Counted from the first letter of the stretch, positions 44,501 to 54,806 are shown. The stretch: 64,000 bases of DNA from Streptomyces sp. CG1 (GCF_041080625.1 NZ_CP163518.1:10967501-11031500), one strand, 5' to 3'. Numbers and translations are program-made. Notes: generated by a model from the sequence alone, not told the origin.

Positions 44501-45634
44501 GTGACCTCGACCAGCCTGCCGGACAGCCTGATCGCCACCCTCCCCGGCTCCGCCTACACGGACCCCGGCGTCTTCGCCCAGGAACAGGAGCGCATCTTCG
44601 AGGCGATGTGGTTCTGCGTCGCGCGCTCGTCCGACCTGGCCAAGCCCGGTGCCTTCCGCACCGTCGACGTGGGCCGCGAGAGCATCCTCGTCACCCGCGC
44701 CCGTGATCACGCCATCCGTGCCTACTTCAATGTGTGCCGGCACCGCGGAGCCAAGCTCTGCACCGACGGGGCCGGCGAGGTCAAGCGGGCCTTCCAGTGC
44801 CCGTACCACGCCTGGACGTACGACCTGGACGGCAAGCTCGTCGCGGCACCCAACCTCACCAAGATGCCCGACGTCGGCCGCACCGAGTACGGCCTGGTGA
44901 GCGTGGCCGCGCGGGAATGGCTCGGCTATGTCTGGGTCTGCCTGGCGGAGAACCCGCCCTCCTTCGAGGAGGACGTCGTCGGCGAGGTGATCACGCGCCT
45001 CGGTGACGTGGAGTCGATCGAGCGCTACGACATCGCGAGCCTCTCGGTGGGCAAGCGGATCGTCTATGACGTCCGGGCGAACTGGAAGCTCATCGTCGAG
45101 AACTTCATGGAGTGCTACCACTGCGCCACGATCCACCCCGAACTCACCGAGGTCCTCCCCGAGTTCGCCGACGGCTACGCGGCCCAGTACTACGTCGGCC
45201 ACGGCGCCGAGTTCGGCGAGGACATCCAGGGCTTCACCGTGGACGGCTCCGCGGGACTGGACCGCATTCCCGGAGTGTCCGAGGACCAGGACCGCCGGTA
45301 CTACGCGATCACCGTCAAGCCGCAGGTGTTCATCAACCTGGTGCCCGACCACGTGATCTTCCACCGGATGTACCCGGTGGCCGTCGACCGCACGGTGGTC
45401 GAGTGCGACTGGCTCTATCTGCCCGAGGTGGTGGCGGACAGCAAGGACGTCAGCCGGTCCGTGGAGCTGTTCGACCGGGTCAACCGCCAGGACTTCGACG
45501 CCTGCGAGCGCACCCAGCCGGGGATGAGTTCGCGGCTCTACACCAAGGGCGGGGTGCTCGTGCCCAGTGAGCACCACATCGGTGCCTTCCACGACTGGGT
45601 GATTGAGCGTCTCGGCACACCCAAGCCGGAATGA
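44501..45634 (+). CDS. gbcA: Rieske non-haem iron monooxygenase, probable glycine betaine demethylase
   Basis: The 377-residue alpha-type subunit has the Rieske site CRHRGAKLC and CPYHAW, and the mononuclear iron ligands in ENFMECYHCATIHPEL (His, His) with a later Asp (ACERTQPG region). It is of GbcA type, whose members oxidise one N-methyl of glycine betaine to give dimethylglycine and formaldehyde. Substrate choice is inferred from BetA/BetB, DMGDH and Sox nearby; stachydrine or carnitine would be alternatives. GTG 44501 follows GAGGAG. Confidence 0.85.
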   Translation: MTSTSLPDSLIATLPGSAYTDPGVFAQEQERIFEAMWFCVARSSDLAKPGAFRTVDVGRESILVTRARDHAIRAYFNVCRHRGAKLCTDGAGEVKRAFQCPYHAWTYDLDGKLVAAPNLTKMPDVGRTEYGLVSVAAREWLGYVWVCLAENPPSFEEDVVGEVITRLGDVESIERYDIASLSVGKRIVYDVRANWKLIVENFMECYHCATIHPELTEVLPEFADGYAAQYYVGHGAEFGEDIQGFTVDGSAGLDRIPGVSEDQDRRYYAITVKPQVFINLVPDHVIFHRMYPVAVDRTVVECDWLYLPEVVADSKDVSRSVELFDRVNRQDFDACERTQPGMSSRLYTKGGVLVPSEHHIGAFHDWVIERLGTPKPE

Positions 45635-45646
45635 CGGGGTGCCCGT

Positions 45647-45674
45647 GGCCCGCGCGGAGGGGCGAGCGCGGGCC
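45647..45674. terminator. Bidirectional hairpin between convergent genes
   Basis: GGCCCGCGC (45647) pairs with GCGCGGGCC (45666) across ten bases. It lies between the ends of the oxygenase and iclR genes and can serve both. Confidence 0.65.
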
Positions 45675-45698
45675 GTACGGCGGTCGTGCGGTGTGCGC

Positions 45699-46496
45699 TC
45701 AGCCCAGGTATCCCATCCGGTGGCTGATGTCCTTCGCGCCCTTGACGAGGACCGGGGCCAGCTCGTGCATGCGCTCCTCGGTGAACCGGTACGCCGGCCC
45801 GGAGGCGCTGATGGACGCGATGACCTGGCCCTCCCGGTCACGGATCGGCGCGGCCATGGCGTGCAGCCCGATCTCCAGCTCCTCCAGCGTCCAGGCGTAA
45901 CCGCGCTCCCGGGCCTCGGCGAGGTTCTTCTCCAGCTTCGCCTTCGAGGAGATCGTGCGGGGGGTCACCTTCTTCAGGCCCGCCTCCGTCAGCAGCGCGG
46001 CGCGCTCCTTGGCCGGCAGATGGGCCAGCATGATCTTGCCGCTGGAGGTGGCGTGCAGCGGGGTCAGCTGGCCGACCCAGTTGTGCGCGGTGACGGCGGC
46101 CTGGCCGCGCACCTGGTAGAGGTTGATCGCGTAGTGCTCCTGCATCACGGCGATGTTGACCGTCTCGCCGATCTCCTCGGCCAGCCGCTCGCACACGGGC
46201 CGGCTCTGCTGGGTGATGTCGATGCGTCCCGTGACCGCGCCCGCCAGGCGTACGATGCCGAAGCCGAGCGTGTATTTGCCCCGCTCGCCCGACTGCTCCA
46301 CGAGGCCGCGCGCCTCGAGGGCGCCGAGCAGACGGAACGCGGTCGACTTGTGCACATCGATTTCGGCGGCCACCTCGCTCACGCCCGCCTCGCCGCGCTG
46401 GGCCAGGATCTCGAGGACGCTGATGGCCCGGTCGACGGACTGCACTCCGCCGGACTGCGGCCCGTTCGTTTCGGTATCCGGACTGTAGTTGCTCAT
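45699..46496 (-). CDS. IclR-family transcriptional regulator of choline/betaine catabolism
   Basis: The 265-residue protein has an N-terminal winged helix-turn-helix (RAISVLEILAQRGEAGVSEV, DVHKSTAFRLLGALEARGLV) and the C-terminal IclR effector domain (ISQ-like segments and GQVIASISASGPAYRFTEER). ATG 46496 is used; the upstream frame extends without a ribosome site. It is divergent from betA with 152 bases between, and the palindrome GTTGCG-CTGTT-CGCAAC lies in that gap. It is likely the regulon's regulator, with choline, betaine or a later intermediate as ligand. Confidence 0.92.
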   Translation of the reverse strand: MSNYSPDTETNGPQSGGVQSVDRAISVLEILAQRGEAGVSEVAAEIDVHKSTAFRLLGALEARGLVEQSGERGKYTLGFGIVRLAGAVTGRIDITQQSRPVCERLAEEIGETVNIAVMQEHYAINLYQVRGQAAVTAHNWVGQLTPLHATSSGKIMLAHLPAKERAALLTEAGLKKVTPRTISSKAKLEKNLAEARERGYAWTLEELEIGLHAMAAPIRDREGQVIASISASGPAYRFTEERMHELAPVLVKGAKDISHRMGYLG

Positions 46497-46561
46497 AACG
46501 AAACTATACGCGCAGTAAACAACGCGCTTCACGTAACGCGATGTGAACAAAGATCTTACAA

Positions 46562-46592
46562 GTTGCGCTGTTCGCAACCTGGTGCGCAATAC
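46562..46592 (+). promoter_or_regulatory. Regulon palindrome (site B) in the iclR-betA gap
   Basis: The perfect palindrome GTTGCG-CTGTT-CGCAAC spans 46562-46578. TTGCGC (46563) and CAATAC (46587) are 18 bases apart, as at site A. A further CGCAAT half-site lies at 46585. Confidence 0.65.
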
Positions 46593-46648
46593 GATACCCG
46601 TACTAGCATGCCGCGCATCACGACGGCGCGAGCGAGACGAGGCGACAC

Positions 46649-48319
46649 ATGGCTCCTCTGCACTACGACTTCGTCATCGTCGGCGGTGGATCGGCCGGCA
46701 GCGCACTGGCGAACCGGCTCTCGGCCGACCCCGGAAACCGGGTGCTCGTCCTGGAGGCGGGCCGCTCCGACTACCCCTGGGACGTCTTCATCCACATGCC
46801 CGCGGCGCTCACCTACCCCATAGGTAGTCGCTTCTACGACTGGAAGTACGAGTCCGAGCCCGAGCCGCACATGGGCGGCCGGCGCATCTACCACGCCCGC
46901 GGCAAGGTACTCGGCGGATCCAGCAGCATCAACGGCATGATCTTCCAGCGCGGCAACCCCCTGGACTACGAGCGCTGGGCGGCCGACCCCGGGATGGAGA
47001 CCTGGGACTACGCCCACTGTCTGCCGTACTTCCGCCGGATGGAGAACTGCCTCGCGGCCGACCCGGACGATGAGTTCCGCGGCCACGACGGCCCCCTCGT
47101 CCTGGAACGGGGTCCGGCGACGAATCCGCTCTTCACCGCCTTCCTCGCGGCCACCCAGGAAGCGGGCTACGCACCCACGGACGACGTCAACGGCTACCGG
47201 CAGGAAGGCTTCTCCAAGTTCGACCGCAACGTCCACCGAGGGCGCCGGCTGTCCGCCTCGAAGGCATACCTCAAGCCCGTGATGAAGCGGCCGAACCTCA
47301 CGGTCACGACCCGGGCCCTCGTCACCCGGGTGCTCTTCGAGGGCAAGCGGGCGGTCGGCGTCGAGTACCGGCGCGGCAGGGGCGCACCCCAGCAGGTCCG
47401 GGCCGGCGAGATCATCCTGTGCGGCGGCGCGATCAACTCGCCGCAGCTGCTCCAGCTCTCCGGCGTCGGTAACGCCACCGAGCTGTCCGCCCTCGGCATC
47501 GACGTCGTCCACGACCTGCCGGGCGTCGGCGAGAACATGCAGGACCACCTGGAGGTGTACGTCCAGTACGCCTGCAAGCAGCCCGTCTCCGTGCAGCCGT
47601 ACATGGCGAAGTGGCGCGCCCCCTTCATCGGCCTGCAGTGGCTGTTCAGAAAGGGACCCGCGGCCACCAACCACTTCGAGGCCGGCGGCTTCGCCCGCAG
47701 CAACGAGGACGTGGAGTACCCCAACCTGATGTTCCACTTCCTGCCCGTCGCCGTGCGCTACGACGGCTCCTCACCGGCCGGCGGCCACGGCTACCAGGTG
47801 CACATCGGGCCCATGTACTCCGACGCCATCGGCTCGGTGAAGATCAAGAGCACGGACCCGCGGGAGAAGCCCGCGCTGCGCTTCAACTACCTCTCCACCG
47901 AGCAGGACCGCCGCGAGTGGGTCGAGGCGATCCGCGTCGCCCGCGGGATCCTGGGCCAGCCCGCTCTCGCCCCCTACAACGGCGGCGAGATCTCGCCCGG
48001 GCCCTCCGTCGAGACCGACGAGGAGATCCTCGCCTGGGTCGCCAAGGAGGGCGAGACGGCCCTGCACCCGTCCTGCACCTGCAAGATGGGCACCGACGAG
48101 ATGGCCGTCGTCGACCCGCTGAGCATGCGGGTGCACGGACTGGACGGGCTGCGTGTGGTGGACGCGTCGGTGATGCCGTACGTCACGAACGGCAACATCT
48201 ACGCGCCGACGATGATGATCGCCGAGAAGGCGGCCGACCTCATCCTCGGCAAGGAGCCGCCGGCGCCGTCCAAGGCCGCGTACTACCGGCACCGTGACGC
48301 CCAGAAACAGGCCGGGTAG
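46649..48319 (+). CDS. betA: Choline dehydrogenase (GMC oxidoreductase)
   Basis: The 556-residue FAD enzyme oxidises choline to betaine aldehyde (and often on to betaine) at the membrane face. It has the N-terminal dinucleotide motif [21 protein letters not shown] signature 1 ([16 protein letters not shown]), signature 2 ([16 protein letters not shown]) and the active-site pair HPSCTCKMG and [12 protein letters not shown] with the usual His/Asn positions (HP, N). Length is normal. It is divergent from iclR and runs straight into a MetF-like gene three bases later. Confidence 0.92.
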   Translation: MAPLHYDFVIVGGGSAGSALANRLSADPGNRVLVLEAGRSDYPWDVFIHMPAALTYPIGSRFYDWKYESEPEPHMGGRRIYHARGKVLGGSSSINGMIFQRGNPLDYERWAADPGMETWDYAHCLPYFRRMENCLAADPDDEFRGHDGPLVLERGPATNPLFTAFLAATQEAGYAPTDDVNGYRQEGFSKFDRNVHRGRRLSASKAYLKPVMKRPNLTVTTRALVTRVLFEGKRAVGVEYRRGRGAPQQVRAGEIILCGGAINSPQLLQLSGVGNATELSALGIDVVHDLPGVGENMQDHLEVYVQYACKQPVSVQPYMAKWRAPFIGLQWLFRKGPAATNHFEAGGFARSNEDVEYPNLMFHFLPVAVRYDGSSPAGGHGYQVHIGPMYSDAIGSVKIKSTDPREKPALRFNYLSTEQDRREWVEAIRVARGILGQPALAPYNGGEISPGPSVETDEEILAWVAKEGETALHPSCTCKMGTDEMAVVDPLSMRVHGLDGLRVVDASVMPYVTNGNIYAPTMMIAEKAADLILGKEPPAPSKAAYYRHRDAQKQAG

Positions 48320-48322
48320 GCG

Positions 48323-49159
48323 GTGGGCGCCCAGGTGCTGCGGGCGCTGCTCGGCCGCGTCCGCTACGAGGTGCTCCCGGCGACGGCGACGGAGGAGAAG
48401 GTCCTCGCCCATGTGCCCCGCGACGTCGTGGTCACGGTCACGGCGTCGCCGGTCAAGGGGCTGGAGCCGACACTCGCCCTCACCGAGCGGCTCGCGGCAC
48501 ACGGCTACCGCGTCGTCCCGCATGTGCCCGCACGCTTACTGCGGGACGACGGGCACCTGAAGGACGTCGCCGAACGGCTGCGCGCGGCGGGCGTCGACGA
48601 CGTCTTCGTCCCGGCCGGGGACGCCGATCCGCCGGCCGGGCCGTACCACGGGGCGCTGCCCGTGCTGCGCGCGCTGAGCGACATGGGCAGGCCCTTCGCG
48701 GACCTGGGGATCACCGGCTACCCGGAGAGCCATCCGCTCATCCACGACGACATCACCATCCAGTCGATGTGGGACAAGCGGACGCACGCCACGTACATCG
48801 TCAGCAACCTGTGCTTCGACCCGCGCGTGCTCGGCGACTGGATCACCCGGATCCGGCGCCGTGACGTCGCCCTGCCCGTGTACGCCGGCGTCGCCGGGCC
48901 CGTGCAGCGGGCGAAGCTGCTGTCCATGGCGACGAAGATCGGGGTGGGGGAGTCGACGCGCTTCCTCACCCGGCACCCTTTTTGGTTTCTGCGGTTCGCG
49001 GCACCCGGCGGATACGCGCCGGAAAGGCTGCTCACCCGCAGCGCGGAGGCGTTCACCGCGCCGTCGGCGGCGGTGGCCGGCCTGCACCTGTTCACCTTCA
49101 ATCAGCTCGCTGCGACGGAACGCTGGCGGCGTGCCCTGCTGGACCGGCTGAACGCGTGA
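48323..49159 (+). CDS. MetF-like methylenetetrahydrofolate reductase family protein
   Basis: The 278-residue protein has the TIM-barrel pattern of MetF: an early VTVTASPVKGLEPTLALTER, VVPHVPARLL, VFVPAGDAD and DLGITGYPESHPL, then LPVYAGVAGPVQRAKLLSMA. It is somewhat shorter than usual (about 300) and lacks the canonical early glutamate region. It starts three bases after betA, so the two are co-transcribed. It could interconvert methylene- and methyl-THF formed by demethylation; a specialised role is possible. Confidence 0.8.
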   Translation: MGAQVLRALLGRVRYEVLPATATEEKVLAHVPRDVVVTVTASPVKGLEPTLALTERLAAHGYRVVPHVPARLLRDDGHLKDVAERLRAAGVDDVFVPAGDADPPAGPYHGALPVLRALSDMGRPFADLGITGYPESHPLIHDDITIQSMWDKRTHATYIVSNLCFDPRVLGDWITRIRRRDVALPVYAGVAGPVQRAKLLSMATKIGVGESTRFLTRHPFWFLRFAAPGGYAPERLLTRSAEAFTAPSAAVAGLHLFTFNQLAATERWRRALLDRLNA

Positions 49160-49227
49160 AATCGGCCTCGGCCGACCCCTTGACGGTGTTGGCCGATTCC
49201 GTCAGGGTGTTCCACCACAAGCAATGC

Positions 49228-49244
49228 AATGCACAATGCGCAAC
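49228..49244 (+). promoter_or_regulatory. Degenerate regulon palindrome (site C) upstream of betB
   Basis: AATGCA-CAATG-CGCAAC has one intact half-site (CGCAAC) and one weak half. It lies 26 bases before the betB ATG. Confidence 0.4.
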
Positions 49245-49269
49245 GAATTCTCAGTGAAGGGCGCGGCGC

Positions 49270-50739
49270 ATGGCAGATCTGTGTGTGGCCGGAGAATGGC
49301 GTGATCCGGTGGCCGGAGGCCACCGGGAGATCCGCTGTCCGGCGGACGGCACACTCGTCGCGACGGTCTCGGAGGCGACCCGCCCCGACACCGAGGCGGC
49401 GATCGCCGCGGCCCGCCGCGCCTTCGACGACGGCCCCTGGCCGCACACCCCCGAGCGGGAGCGCGGCGCACTGCTGCTGCGCACCGCCGACATCCTCGAA
49501 CGCGACGCCAAGGAAATCGCCCGCGCCGAGTCGCTCGACACCGGCAAACGGCTGGTCGAGAGCGAGTACGACATCGCCGACGTCGTCTCCTGCTTCCGCT
49601 ACTACGGCGGTATCGCCGGCACCAGCGCGGGGCGGGTGATCGACACCGGCCGCGACGACGCCCTCAGCCGGGTCACGTACGAGCCCGTCGGCGTCTGCGG
49701 ACTGATCACCCCCTGGAACTACCCGCTGCTCCAGGCCTCCTGGAAGGTCGCCCCGGCGCTGCTCGCGGGCAACACGGTCGTCCTCAAGCCCAGCGAACTC
49801 ACGCCCTCCACCTCGATCCTGCTGATGAAGGCGCTCGAAGAGGCGGGCCTCCCGGCCGGGGCCGCCAACCTGGTCCTGGGCGCCGGGGCCGAGGCGGGCG
49901 CTCCACTGTCCGAGGATCCGGCCGTGGACATGGTGTCGTTCACCGGCGGCCTGCAGACCGGGCAGCGCATCATGGCCACCGCCGCGGCGACGGTGAAGAA
50001 GGTCGCGCTGGAACTCGGCGGCAAGAACCCGAACGTCGTCTTCGCCGACGCGGACTTCGAGACCGCCGTCGACTTCGCGCTCACCGCCGTCTTCCTGCAC
50101 TCCGGGCAGGTCTGCTCGGCCGGCGCCCGGCTGATCGTCGAGGACGCGCTGCACGACGCCTTCGTGGACGAGGTCGTACGCCGTGCCCGGCTGATCCGCC
50201 TGGGCGGGCCCTTCGACGCCGAGGCCGAGACCGGCGCGCTGATCTCCGCGCAGCACCGGGAGAAGGTCGAGGCGTACGTCGCGGCGGGCCTCGCCGAGGG
50301 CGCCGTACTGCGCTGCGGCGGCGCACGCCCCGACGACCCCGCACTCGCGAACGGCTTCTACTACCCGCCCACCGTCCTCGACGAGTGCCGCCAGGACATG
50401 CGCGTGGTACACGAGGAGTCCTTCGGCCCCGTGCTCACCGTCGAGCGCTTCCACGACGAGGACGACGCCGTGCGGATCGCCAACGACACGGAGTATGGCC
50501 TCGCCGGGGCCGTGTGGACACAGGACGCGGGCAAGGCGCAGCGGGTCGCCCGCAGGCTGCGCCACGGCACCGTGTGGATCAACGACTACCACCCCTATGT
50601 GCCGCAGGCGGAGTGGGGTGGTTTCGGGCGATCCGGCGTGGGCCGTGAGCTGGGGCCGACGGGCCTCGACGAATACCGGGAGCCCAAGCACGTCTGGCAG
50701 AACATCCAACCCCGGCCGCAGCACTGGTTCCGCGGCTGA
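49270..50739 (+). CDS. betB: Betaine aldehyde dehydrogenase
   Basis: The 489-residue NAD(P)-dependent aldehyde dehydrogenase oxidises betaine aldehyde to glycine betaine. It has the general base Glu in [12 protein letters not shown], the catalytic Cys in [11 protein letters not shown], the Asn in TPWNYPL, and coenzyme site FTGGLQTGQ. Length is typical. Twenty bases separate it from the ABC importer genes, so betB-proVWX probably form one operon. Confidence 0.92.
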   Translation: MADLCVAGEWRDPVAGGHREIRCPADGTLVATVSEATRPDTEAAIAAARRAFDDGPWPHTPERERGALLLRTADILERDAKEIARAESLDTGKRLVESEYDIADVVSCFRYYGGIAGTSAGRVIDTGRDDALSRVTYEPVGVCGLITPWNYPLLQASWKVAPALLAGNTVVLKPSELTPSTSILLMKALEEAGLPAGAANLVLGAGAEAGAPLSEDPAVDMVSFTGGLQTGQRIMATAAATVKKVALELGGKNPNVVFADADFETAVDFALTAVFLHSGQVCSAGARLIVEDALHDAFVDEVVRRARLIRLGGPFDAEAETGALISAQHREKVEAYVAAGLAEGAVLRCGGARPDDPALANGFYYPPTVLDECRQDMRVVHEESFGPVLTVERFHDEDDAVRIANDTEYGLAGAVWTQDAGKAQRVARRLRHGTVWINDYHPYVPQAEWGGFGRSGVGRELGPTGLDEYREPKHVWQNIQPRPQHWFRG

Positions 50740-50759
50740 ACGCCGAAAAGAGGCCGATC

Positions 50760-51851
50760 GTGACCCCAGCCCAGACCGAGGTGTCGCAGCGGCGCGACAC
50801 GTCCCAGGACCTCCAGGACCGCACCCCGGTCATCTCCGTGCGCCGGCTGTGGAAGGTGTTCGGGCCGAAGGCCGACCAGGTGCCGGACTCCGCGGAGCTG
50901 TGCGGACTCACCCGCCGCGAGCTGATGGACCGCACCGGATGCACCGCCGCCGTCCGGGATGTGAACTTCGAGGTCTCGCCGGGCGAGGTCTTCGTCGTCA
51001 TGGGCCTGTCCGGCTCGGGCAAGTCCACCCTGGTGCGATGTCTGACCCGGCTGATCGAACCCACCGCCGGCGAGGTCGTCTTCGAGGGCGAGGACATCCG
51101 TGGCGCCGACCCCGGGCGGCTGCGCGAACTGCGGCGCAGCAAGTTCTCCATGGTCTTCCAGCACTTCGGTCTGCTGCCGCACCGCAAGGTCGTCGACAAC
51201 GTGGCGTTCGGCCTGGAGATCCGGGGCATGGGCAAGGCCGAGCGCACCAGGAAGGCCCTCGAGGTCGTCGAACTGGTGGGCCTCGCCGGATACGAGAACT
51301 CCTACCCCGACCAGCTCTCCGGTGGCATGCAGCAGCGCGTCGGCCTCGCCCGCGCCCTCGCCGGCGACCCCGACGTCCTCTTCTTCGACGAGCCGTTCTC
51401 GGCGCTCGACCCGCTGATCCGCCGTGACATGCAGAGCGAGGTCATCCGCCTGCACCACGAGGTCGGCAAGACGATGGTGTTCATCACCCACGACCTGTCC
51501 GAGGCCCTGAAGCTGGGCGACCGCATCCTGATCATGCGCGACGGCAAGATGGTGCAGTGCGGCACCGGCGACGAACTGGTCGGCGCCCCCGCCGACGACT
51601 ATGTACGCGACTTCGTCAAGGACGTACCGCGCGGTGGCGTGCTCACCCTGCGCTGGATCATGCGCCCGCCCCAGCCCGAAGACGCCCTCGACGGGCCCGA
51701 GTTGGGTCCGGACGTCGTCGTGCGCGAGGCCACCCGGGCGGTGCTGGCGGCAGACAAGCCGGTCAAGGTGGTCGAGGGCGGCAAGCTGCTCGGCATCGTC
51801 GGCGACGAGGAGATCCTCTCCGTCGTCGCCGGGCAGGAAGGCGGTGCGTGA
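50760..51851 (+). CDS. proV: Glycine betaine/choline ABC importer ATPase
   Basis: The 363-residue ATPase has Walker [11 protein letters not shown]-loop [12 protein letters not shown], signature [16 protein letters not shown], Walker [15 protein letters not shown] and H-loop FITHDLSEA. After about residue 280 it has a single CBS-like module ([35 protein letters not shown]), as in ProV/OpuAA, where CBS pairs sense ionic strength. It overlaps the permease gene by one base (TGATG). Confidence 0.92.
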   Translation: MTPAQTEVSQRRDTSQDLQDRTPVISVRRLWKVFGPKADQVPDSAELCGLTRRELMDRTGCTAAVRDVNFEVSPGEVFVVMGLSGSGKSTLVRCLTRLIEPTAGEVVFEGEDIRGADPGRLRELRRSKFSMVFQHFGLLPHRKVVDNVAFGLEIRGMGKAERTRKALEVVELVGLAGYENSYPDQLSGGMQQRVGLARALAGDPDVLFFDEPFSALDPLIRRDMQSEVIRLHHEVGKTMVFITHDLSEALKLGDRILIMRDGKMVQCGTGDELVGAPADDYVRDFVKDVPRGGVLTLRWIMRPPQPEDALDGPELGPDVVVREATRAVLAADKPVKVVEGGKLLGIVGDEEILSVVAGQEGGA

Positions 51852-53827
51852 TGGCCGTCGCCGCCGACGCGACCGCGCCGGTCGCGACCCTGCGCCGTAA
51901 GGTCAGCCGCCCCAAGGCGGTGGCGGGGATCCTGATCGCCTGGCTGGTGCTCTTCGCCGTACTGCGCGGCCGGCAGACGCTGGCCCTCGCGGCGGCCGAC
52001 CTCACCGGCCTGCACCACTGGCTGAACGACGTCAACGACAGCATCGGGGCCAACCGCAACTCCAACCCGATCTTCCTGTACTTTTTCAACGAGATCCGGC
52101 TGGGCATCGACAACCTGGTGACCTTCGTCCAGTCCCTGGTCTCCCAGCCCACCGGCGGCCGTCCGGTCCCGCAGATCGGCTGGCTCGGCGTCGTCTCTCT
52201 GACCGGCTATGTCTCCTGGGCCGTGGGCAACTGGCGGGTCGCTCTGCTGGCCGTGGCCGGCTTCACCTTCTTCGGGCTGCAGGGCCTTTGGCAGGAGAGC
52301 ATGGACACCCTGGCGCTGACCCTGTCGGCGGTCCTCGTGGCGCTGCTCATCGGCATCCCGCTCGGCGTGTGCGCCGGTCTGTCCGACCGGTTCAACCGGA
52401 TCATGACGCCCTTCCTGGACTTCATGCAGACGATGCCGACCTTCGTCTACCTCGCCCCGCTGACCCTGATCTTCCTCATCGGCGGGGCCTCCGCCGTGAT
52501 CACCACGGTGATCTACGCGGCACCGCCCGCCATCCGTATCACCGCGCACGCCATCCGTTCGGTGCCCGAGACCACCGTCGAGGCCGCGAACTCGATGGGC
52601 ACGACACGAACGCAGCAACTCGTCAAAGTGCTGCTGCCGATGTCGAAACGCACGGTCGTCATGGGCGTCAACCAGACCATCATGGCCGCCCTGGCCATGG
52701 TGACCATCGCCGCCCTGATCGACGCGCCCGGCCTCGGCAAGACCGTCGTCCAGGCCCTGCAGTCCCTCGACGTGGGCACCGCCTTCAACGCCGGTCTCGC
52801 CATCGTCGTCATGGCCATCGTGCTCGACCGGGTCACCACGGCGGCGGCCGCGCGCACCGAGTCGGCCCGGCGCATGCGCGGCAGCCTGCTGAAGTGGCGC
52901 CGACCGCTGCTGGTGACGGGCGGGATCGCGGTCGCCGTCCTGGTCTATCTGTCCCACACCTACGTCTGGGCGGCCGAGTTCCCCGGCAACGGCAGCACCG
53001 GCAGTCATATCGCGAGCGCGGCCGACACCACGACCACCTGGCTGCAGGAGCATCTCTCGGGCCTGACCAACGGCCTTCGGGACGTCATCACCAACGGCCT
53101 GCTCAACCCGTTCCAGACGCTGCTCACTGACTCGCCGTGGTGGCTCGTCGGCGTCACCCTGGTCGCGCTCGGCGCGGTGCTCGGCGGCCGGTGGGCCGCG
53201 GTGACGGCCGCCGTGTGCGTCGGTCTGCTGGTCGGTACGGGCGTGTGGTCGGACAGCATGACGACCCTTGCCTCCACCGCCGTGGCCACGGTGCTGGTGA
53301 TGCTGTTCGGTGTCGTCTTCGGCGTGTGGATGGGGCGTAGCCTGCTCGTGGACCGGGTGGTGCGGCCCACCCTGGACGCCGCCCAGGTCATGCCGCCGTT
53401 CGTCTACCTCGTGCCGTTCCTGGCCCTCTTCGGCGCCACCCGGTTCACCGCGATCGTCGCGGCCGTCGTCTACGCGGCGCCCGTCGCTATCAAGATCATC
53501 GCGGACGGGGTGCGTAACGTGCCCGAAACGACCGTGGAGGCGGCCACCTCCGCCGGGTGCAACACCTGGCAGATCATCACCAAGGTCCAACTGCCGATGG
53601 CACGCAGCGCCCTGACTCTGGCGACCAACCAGGGTCTGATCTACGTGCTGTCGATGGTTGTTGTGGGCGGCCTTGTAGGGGCCGGAGCCCTCGGCTACGA
53701 CGTCGTGGCCGGGTTCTCGCAGGGACAGCTGTACGGCAAGGGGCTGGCGGCGGGGCTCGCCATCGTACTGCTGGGAGTCATGTTCGACCGGATCACTCAG
53801 GCTGCGGCGCGACGCACCAGGGCATAA
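51851..53827 (+). CDS. proW: Glycine betaine ABC permease with two fused permease domains
   Basis: The 658-residue membrane protein is about twice the usual ProW length. Two complete BPD_transp_1 domains are present: one about residues 140-340 (TLALTLSAVLVALLIGIPLG, VPETTVEAANSMGTTRTQQL as the EAA loop) and one about 450-650 (TTLASTAVATVLVMLFGVVF, VPETTVEAATSAGCNTWQII). The two copies are clearly related. They presumably form the channel as an internal pseudodimer with ProV. ATG 51851 is used because it overlaps the proV stop. Confidence 0.92.
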   Translation: MAVAADATAPVATLRRKVSRPKAVAGILIAWLVLFAVLRGRQTLALAAADLTGLHHWLNDVNDSIGANRNSNPIFLYFFNEIRLGIDNLVTFVQSLVSQPTGGRPVPQIGWLGVVSLTGYVSWAVGNWRVALLAVAGFTFFGLQGLWQESMDTLALTLSAVLVALLIGIPLGVCAGLSDRFNRIMTPFLDFMQTMPTFVYLAPLTLIFLIGGASAVITTVIYAAPPAIRITAHAIRSVPETTVEAANSMGTTRTQQLVKVLLPMSKRTVVMGVNQTIMAALAMVTIAALIDAPGLGKTVVQALQSLDVGTAFNAGLAIVVMAIVLDRVTTAAAARTESARRMRGSLLKWRRPLLVTGGIAVAVLVYLSHTYVWAAEFPGNGSTGSHIASAADTTTTWLQEHLSGLTNGLRDVITNGLLNPFQTLLTDSPWWLVGVTLVALGAVLGGRWAAVTAAVCVGLLVGTGVWSDSMTTLASTAVATVLVMLFGVVFGVWMGRSLLVDRVVRPTLDAAQVMPPFVYLVPFLALFGATRFTAIVAAVVYAAPVAIKIIADGVRNVPETTVEAATSAGCNTWQIITKVQLPMARSALTLATNQGLIYVLSMVVVGGLVGAGALGYDVVAGFSQGQLYGKGLAAGLAIVLLGVMFDRITQAAARRTRA

Positions 53828-53840
53828 GGAGCACGACACC

Positions 53841-54806
53841 ATGGCAAAACACTGGCGAGCCGGCGCGGCCGGCCTGGCCGTCCTCGGCCTCACCCTCACG
53901 GCCTGCTCGGGGGCAAAGGTCGGCGACAGCACCTCTGCGGGCTCGAAGGCCTCGGGCGGCAAGTGCGGCACCTTCAACCTGGCCGTCAACCCGTGGGTGG
54001 GCTACGAGGCGGACGCGGCGGTCGTCGCGTACGTCGCGCAGCACAACCTCGGCTGCACGGTCAACAAGAAGAACCTCAAGGAGGAGATCGCCTGGCAGGG
54101 CTTTGGGACCGGCGAGGTGGACGCCGTCCTGGAGAACTGGGGCCACGACGATCTGAAGAAGAAGTACATCACCGGCCAGAAGACCGCCGTGGAGACCGGC
54201 TCGACGGGCAACAAGGGCGTCATCGGCTGGTTCGTACCGCCGTGGCTGGCCAAAGCGCACCCGGACATCACCGACTGGAAGAACCTCGACAAGTACGCCG
54301 ACCAGTTCAAGACGTCGGAGTCGGGCGGCAAGGGCCAGCTGCTCGACGGGGACCCGTCCTATGTCACCAACGACGCGGCCCTGGTCAAGAACCTGAAACT
54401 GGACTTCAAGGTGGTGTACGCGGGCAGCGAGACAGCGCTCATCCAGGCGTACCGGACGGCCGAGAAGAACAAGCAGTGGATGATCGGCTACTTCTACGAG
54501 CCGCAGTGGTTCCTGTCCGAAGTGCCGCTCGTGAAGGTCAACCTGCCGACGTACACGACCGGTTGCGACGCCGACGCGGCGAAGGTGGCCTGCGACTATC
54601 CCGTGTACGACCTGGACAAGATCGTCAGCGCTCAGCTCGCGAAGTCGGGCAGCCCGGCGTACAGCCTGGTGAAGAACTTCCACTGGACGAACGACGACCA
54701 GAACACCGTCGCCAAGTACATCGCGGTGGACAAGATGTCGGACGACGCGGCGGCCAAGAAGTGGGTCGACGCGAACCAGGACAAGGTCGCCGCCTGGCTG
54801 AAGTAG
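53841..54806 (+). CDS. proX: Glycine betaine-binding lipoprotein
   Basis: The 321-residue OpuAC-type substrate-binding protein has a lipobox LTACS after a hydrophobic signal and should be anchored outside the membrane. Aromatic cage residues are plausible in NLAVNPWVGYEADAA, GWFVPPWLA and MIGYFYEPQWFLS, which fits a quaternary-amine ligand. It follows the permease by 13 bases. A strong hairpin ends the operon. Confidence 0.92.
   Translation: MAKHWRAGAAGLAVLGLTLTACSGAKVGDSTSAGSKASGGKCGTFNLAVNPWVGYEADAAVVAYVAQHNLGCTVNKKNLKEEIAWQGFGTGEVDAVLENWGHDDLKKKYITGQKTAVETGSTGNKGVIGWFVPPWLAKAHPDITDWKNLDKYADQFKTSESGGKGQLLDGDPSYVTNDAALVKNLKLDFKVVYAGSETALIQAYRTAEKNKQWMIGYFYEPQWFLSEVPLVKVNLPTYTTGCDADAAKVACDYPVYDLDKIVSAQLAKSGSPAYSLVKNFHWTNDDQNTVAKYIAVDKMSDDAAAKKWVDANQDKVAAWLK

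Noticed and set aside
43211..45841. 876-codon open frame on the minus strand
   Set aside because: It is antisense to the ferredoxin-reductase and Rieske genes, has the low-complexity Asp/Val/Gly/Arg composition of third-position GC shadows, and no family resemblance.
51599..53989. 796-codon open frame antisense to the permease
   Set aside because: Histidine/glutamine/glycine-rich shadow of a membrane protein gene with no start signal.
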